Positions 5,185-7,117 of a stretch of DNA of 7,117 nt are shown here, piece after piece. A model generated the notes under the pieces. That model had not been told where the DNA came from, searched no databases, and saw only the letters and a program-made list of their open reading frames with translations. Position 1 is the stretch's first letter. Each line of letters begins with the position of its first letter. The stretch is taken from assembly GCA_016207365.1 (NCBI GenBank), contig JACQPU010000293.1:1-7117 (forward strand), written 5' to 3'. The position numbers and the translations under genes were made by a program. The DNA comes from Ignavibacteriales bacterium. Lineage in GTDB: Bacteria; Bacteroidota; Ignavibacteria; UBA10030.

Positions 5185-6938
5185 AGCGCCCAAGAGTCTC
5201 TCAAGGTGTATCCGTGGCGAAAGCCGCCCAATCCCTTCCTCCAAAGCTTTCTGAGGATTTACTCCCTCTTTTCGAGTTCAGCAATGTTGTCAACGCAGCG
5301 CACGACCTGAAATTCATTCTCGGAACTGTTTTGTTGACGGTCATGGGTAAGATGCTTGTTGCACGCGGCGCAGTACTTCTGAAACGCGAACGTGACACTT
5401 TTGAGGTTGTTGCGGCGCGCGGCCTTGGCAGTGGCATCGAAGGATCCTCCGTCACACTACAAACACTTCCAAAGATCATCCGTGATCCGGCAAAAGAGAC
5501 AAAAGGCCGTTCCCGGAACAAGTGGTTCCTCAGCCATGACATCCGATTGCTCGTGCCGATTCTCTCCAACTCCAGTGTTGTGGGCTATCTGGCTCTCGGT
5601 GGCCGGGTAGGCAGGAAGCCGTTCTCTGCGCCTGACAGAAAACTCATCACTTCTCTTGTAAACTTGTCGGCTGCGGCGGTGGAAAAGGCAGTCATGGTCG
5701 AACGCCTGAAGGAAGCCCACCGCAGCCTCGACCGGAAACTGCAGGAGCTAAAGACGCTTTTCGAGTTAAGCAAAGAATTCAACCTCGTTCTGAACGCGGA
5801 CAAAGTCATACGGCTCCTGACATTCTCACTGTTGGGCCAGATCGGCGTCAATCGCTATGCGGTATGCCTGGTGGACGGCGGGACCATAAAAATCGTGGCT
5901 TCCCGGCTGTCAGATGATCCAGCATTGCTAAGGGCTTTGCAGGACTTCTGTGACCTGAAGAATCCCATGCTCATTCGCGAGATTGACAAAAAGCTCGCCA
6001 GGAGCGCAGCTCCGCTGAAAGAAGCGGGTGTGCAGCTTATGATCCCGATGCATGTGCAAAACAGAACAAAAGGCGTCATCTTGCTCGGGGAGAAACTTGG
6101 GGGTTCTGAATACAGCAAAGAAGACCTTGAATTCCTGTATTCGCTTGCAAATCTCGCCATCATTTCAATCGAAAATGCGCGGCTGTTCCAGGAAACGCTG
6201 GAGAAACAGCGCCTTGAGGACGAGCTGAAAATTGCCCGGGAGATCCAACAGGGACTTTTGCCGCAAACACTGCCTGCTATTGGGGGCTATGATCTTGCGG
6301 CGGCAAACGTGTCCTCGAAACAAGTTGGCGGTGACTACTACGATGTCATTCGCAGGTCCGACACGGAATACGTCATTGCAATTGGCGATGTATCGGGGAA
6401 GGGCACGCCCGCAGCGCTCCTGATGGCAAGCATACAAGCAGCTTTAAGGGCTCTGGTTCCGCTCCTGCACGATTTGCCGGAGGCAACGGGCCGAATGAAT
6501 GATCTCGCATGTGAGAATACGGGCGGCGACACGTTCATCACGTTTTTTTGGGGGATTATTGACACCGCGCGTCATCAGCTGAGATACGTCAACGCCGGTC
6601 ACAATCCGCCGTTTCTCATCAGGAAGGATGGGTCGGTCATAAGACTGCAGAAAGGGGGACTGATCCTCGGCATGATGAAAACCAAAAGACCATATGAAGA
6701 AGGGGAAGTCGAATTGAAAGCAGGTGATCTCCTGTTTTTGTTCACCGACGGCGTTAGCGAAGCGATGAATGCGCGCGGCGAGGATTTTACGGAAGAACGT
6801 CTTGAATCGATTTTGAAATCTGTCGGCGGATCTCCGGCGCGTGAAATTCTTCAACACGTGCGCATGCACGTGCAGGAGTTTTCAAAAGGGACCCAGCAAT
6901 CTGACGATATCACAATGCTCGTCGTGAACGTCGGTTGA
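5181..6938 (+). CDS. Soluble tandem-GAF SpoIIE/RsbU-type PP2C phosphatase
   Basis: This 585-residue protein has no membrane segment. Two GAF-like sensor domains occupy about residues 28-172 and 190-335, joined by a helical linker (VERLKEAHRSLDRKLQELK, 173-191). A switch helix with IAREIQQGLLPQTLP (351-365) leads into the SpoIIE PP2C domain at about 366-585. Expected metal ligands are Asp385 in GGDYYD, Asp403 in GDVSGKG, Asp523 in FTDG and Asp575/Asp576 in SDDIT. The conserved NAGHNPP is at 471-477. It is predicted to dephosphorylate the operon's STAS protein in response to a cytoplasmic ligand, which is unknown. The start is uncertain. GTG at 5181 overlaps the kinase stop by four bases (GTGA), fitting translational coupling. 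An in-frame GTG at 5214 has AAGGTG (5203-5208) at good spacing and would remove only 11 residues outside any domain. It is probably the last gene of the operon. Confidence 0.94.
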   Translation: MKRPRVSQGVSVAKAAQSLPPKLSEDLLPLFEFSNVVNAAHDLKFILGTVLLTVMGKMLVARGAVLLKRERDTFEVVAARGLGSGIEGSSVTLQTLPKIIRDPAKETKGRSRNKWFLSHDIRLLVPILSNSSVVGYLALGGRVGRKPFSAPDRKLITSLVNLSAAAVEKAVMVERLKEAHRSLDRKLQELKTLFELSKEFNLVLNADKVIRLLTFSLLGQIGVNRYAVCLVDGGTIKIVASRLSDDPALLRALQDFCDLKNPMLIREIDKKLARSAAPLKEAGVQLMIPMHVQNRTKGVILLGEKLGGSEYSKEDLEFLYSLANLAIISIENARLFQETLEKQRLEDELKIAREIQQGLLPQTLPAIGGYDLAAANVSSKQVGGDYYDVIRRSDTEYVIAIGDVSGKGTPAALLMASIQAALRALVPLLHDLPEATGRMNDLACENTGGDTFITFFWGIIDTARHQLRYVNAGHNPPFLIRKDGSVIRLQKGGLILGMMKTKRPYEEGEVELKAGDLLFLFTDGVSEAMNARGEDFTEERLESILKSVGGSPAREILQHVRMHVQEFSKGTQQSDDITMLVVNVG

Positions 6939-6953
6939 ATGAAGGCATGCGTG

Positions 6954-6966
6954 GACTGGCACAGTC
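6954..6966 (+). terminator. Short hairpin after the phosphatase gene, possible weak terminator
   Basis: GACTG (6954-6958) and CAGTC (6962-6966) form a perfect 5-bp stem with a GCA loop, 15 bases after the phosphatase stop. The following GTTGTATTTCCC is only partly T-rich. This could weakly terminate the five-gene run before leuS, but the stem is short and could arise by chance. Confidence 0.25.
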
Positions 6967-6967
6967 G

Positions 6968-6996
6968 TTGTATTTCCCTCCCGTTTTCCGTACATT
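6968..6996 (+). promoter_or_regulatory. Candidate promoter for leuS
   Basis: TTGTAT (6968-6973) and TACATT (6991-6996) are separated by exactly 17 bases, matching sigma-70 type spacing with 3/6 and 4/6 consensus bases. The same region also resembles the Bacteroidota-type TTTG...TAnnTTTG arrangement, with TACATTTTG off by one inserted base. Transcription would begin near 7003, leaving a leader of only about six bases before the leuS ATG. This is a weak, motif-based call. Confidence 0.3.
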
Positions 6997-7008
6997 TTGT
7001 TTTACACC

Positions 7009-7117
7009 ATGAAATACGAACCCTCCGAAATCGAACCAAAATGGCAGGCTTACTGGGACCAGAACGGGACGTTCGGGGCTCGTGAGGATCATCCGGGACC
7101 GAAAATCTACGTTCTCG
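7009..7117 (+). CDS. leuS: Leucyl-tRNA synthetase, N-terminal 36 residues (runs off the window)
   Basis: The reading frame from ATG 7009 stays open to the window end and begins MKYEPSEIEPKWQAYWDQNG, the characteristic bacterial LeuRS start (a Y-x-P-x-x-IE-x-KWQ-x-YW pattern). A basic/proline segment ending PGPKIYVL follows. This leads directly toward the HIGH-motif region of the class I catalytic domain, which lies beyond the window. The enzyme charges tRNA-Leu with leucine in the cytoplasm. No Shine-Dalgarno is visible; the upstream bases TTTTGTTTTACACC are AT-rich, as in many Bacteroidota starts. It is separated by 70 bases from the signalling operon and probably has its own promoter. The call depends on the N-terminus only, but the pattern is distinctive enough to separate it from ValRS and IleRS. 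Confidence 0.93.
   Translation, partial: MKYEPSEIEPKWQAYWDQNGTFGAREDHPGPKIYVL

Noticed and set aside
4600..5244. 214-residue open frame on the - strand across the STAS and kinase genes
   Set aside because: It lies antisense to two genes with clear family motifs, crosses their boundaries and shows no recognisable domain.
6855..6872. Inverted repeat CACGTGC-GCAT-GCACGTG near the end of the last phosphatase gene
   Set aside because: It lies within coding sequence, encoding HVRMHV in a helix of the PP2C domain. A 7-bp stem in coding sequence is plausible by chance, and nothing suggests a binding site.
1..7117. CRISPR arrays, insertion sequences, phage genes or toxin-antitoxin pairs
   Set aside because: None found: there are no regularly spaced repeats, no transposase or integrase motifs, no target-site duplications and no change in base composition suggesting recent transfer.

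Overview
The window is a chromosomal segment of moderate GC (roughly half) that looks like a member of the Bacteroidota/Chlorobi group, possibly near Ignavibacteria. This placement is an inference. It rests on the near absence of Shine-Dalgarno sequences (only one strong one), a tRNA gene with no encoded CCA end, an AT-rich intergenic repeat, and the general look of the proteins. Nothing in the sequence names a species. Every gene lies on the + strand.

Layout. Bases 1-46 are the 3' part of a tRNA-Arg gene (anticodon CCG). Next is an AT-rich spacer built from 7-base units (TTATTGG on the left, CCAATAA on the right) that forms a large dyad. Gene 1 (149-838) is a membrane-anchored TPR protein. 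A 64-base gap with a strong 10-bp hairpin separates it from a tightly packed five-gene run, 903-6938. That run encodes a MATE-family efflux transporter (903-2252), a membrane-bound GAF-SpoIIE phosphatase (2254-4344), a STAS-domain anti-sigma-factor antagonist (4368-4730), an RsbW/SpoIIAB-like kinase (4747-5184) and a soluble tandem-GAF SpoIIE phosphatase (5181-6938). The gaps inside the run are 1, 23 and 16 bases, followed by a 4-base overlap. After a 70-base spacer the window ends inside the start of leuS, the leucyl-tRNA synthetase gene (7009 onward).

How the genes work together. The last four genes of the run form a complete partner-switching circuit of the RsbU/RsbV/RsbW type. In that family the kinase phosphorylates a serine on the STAS protein, PP2C-type phosphatases remove the phosphate, and the phosphorylation state decides which partner the kinase holds. 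Here the catalytic residues of both phosphatases, the phospho-acceptor serine of the STAS protein and the ATP-binding boxes of the kinase are all visible, so the circuit should be functional. Two phosphatases with different sensors (an eight-helix membrane domain plus GAF, and two soluble GAF domains) appear to converge on one STAS protein. No sigma factor or other output protein is encoded in the window, so the target is unknown. The MATE transporter gene directly precedes the circuit with a one-base gap and is probably co-transcribed with it.

The individual protein families are all known. The parts most worth a second look are the unrecognised membrane sensor domain, the missing output partner, the transporter linkage and the heptamer dyad.
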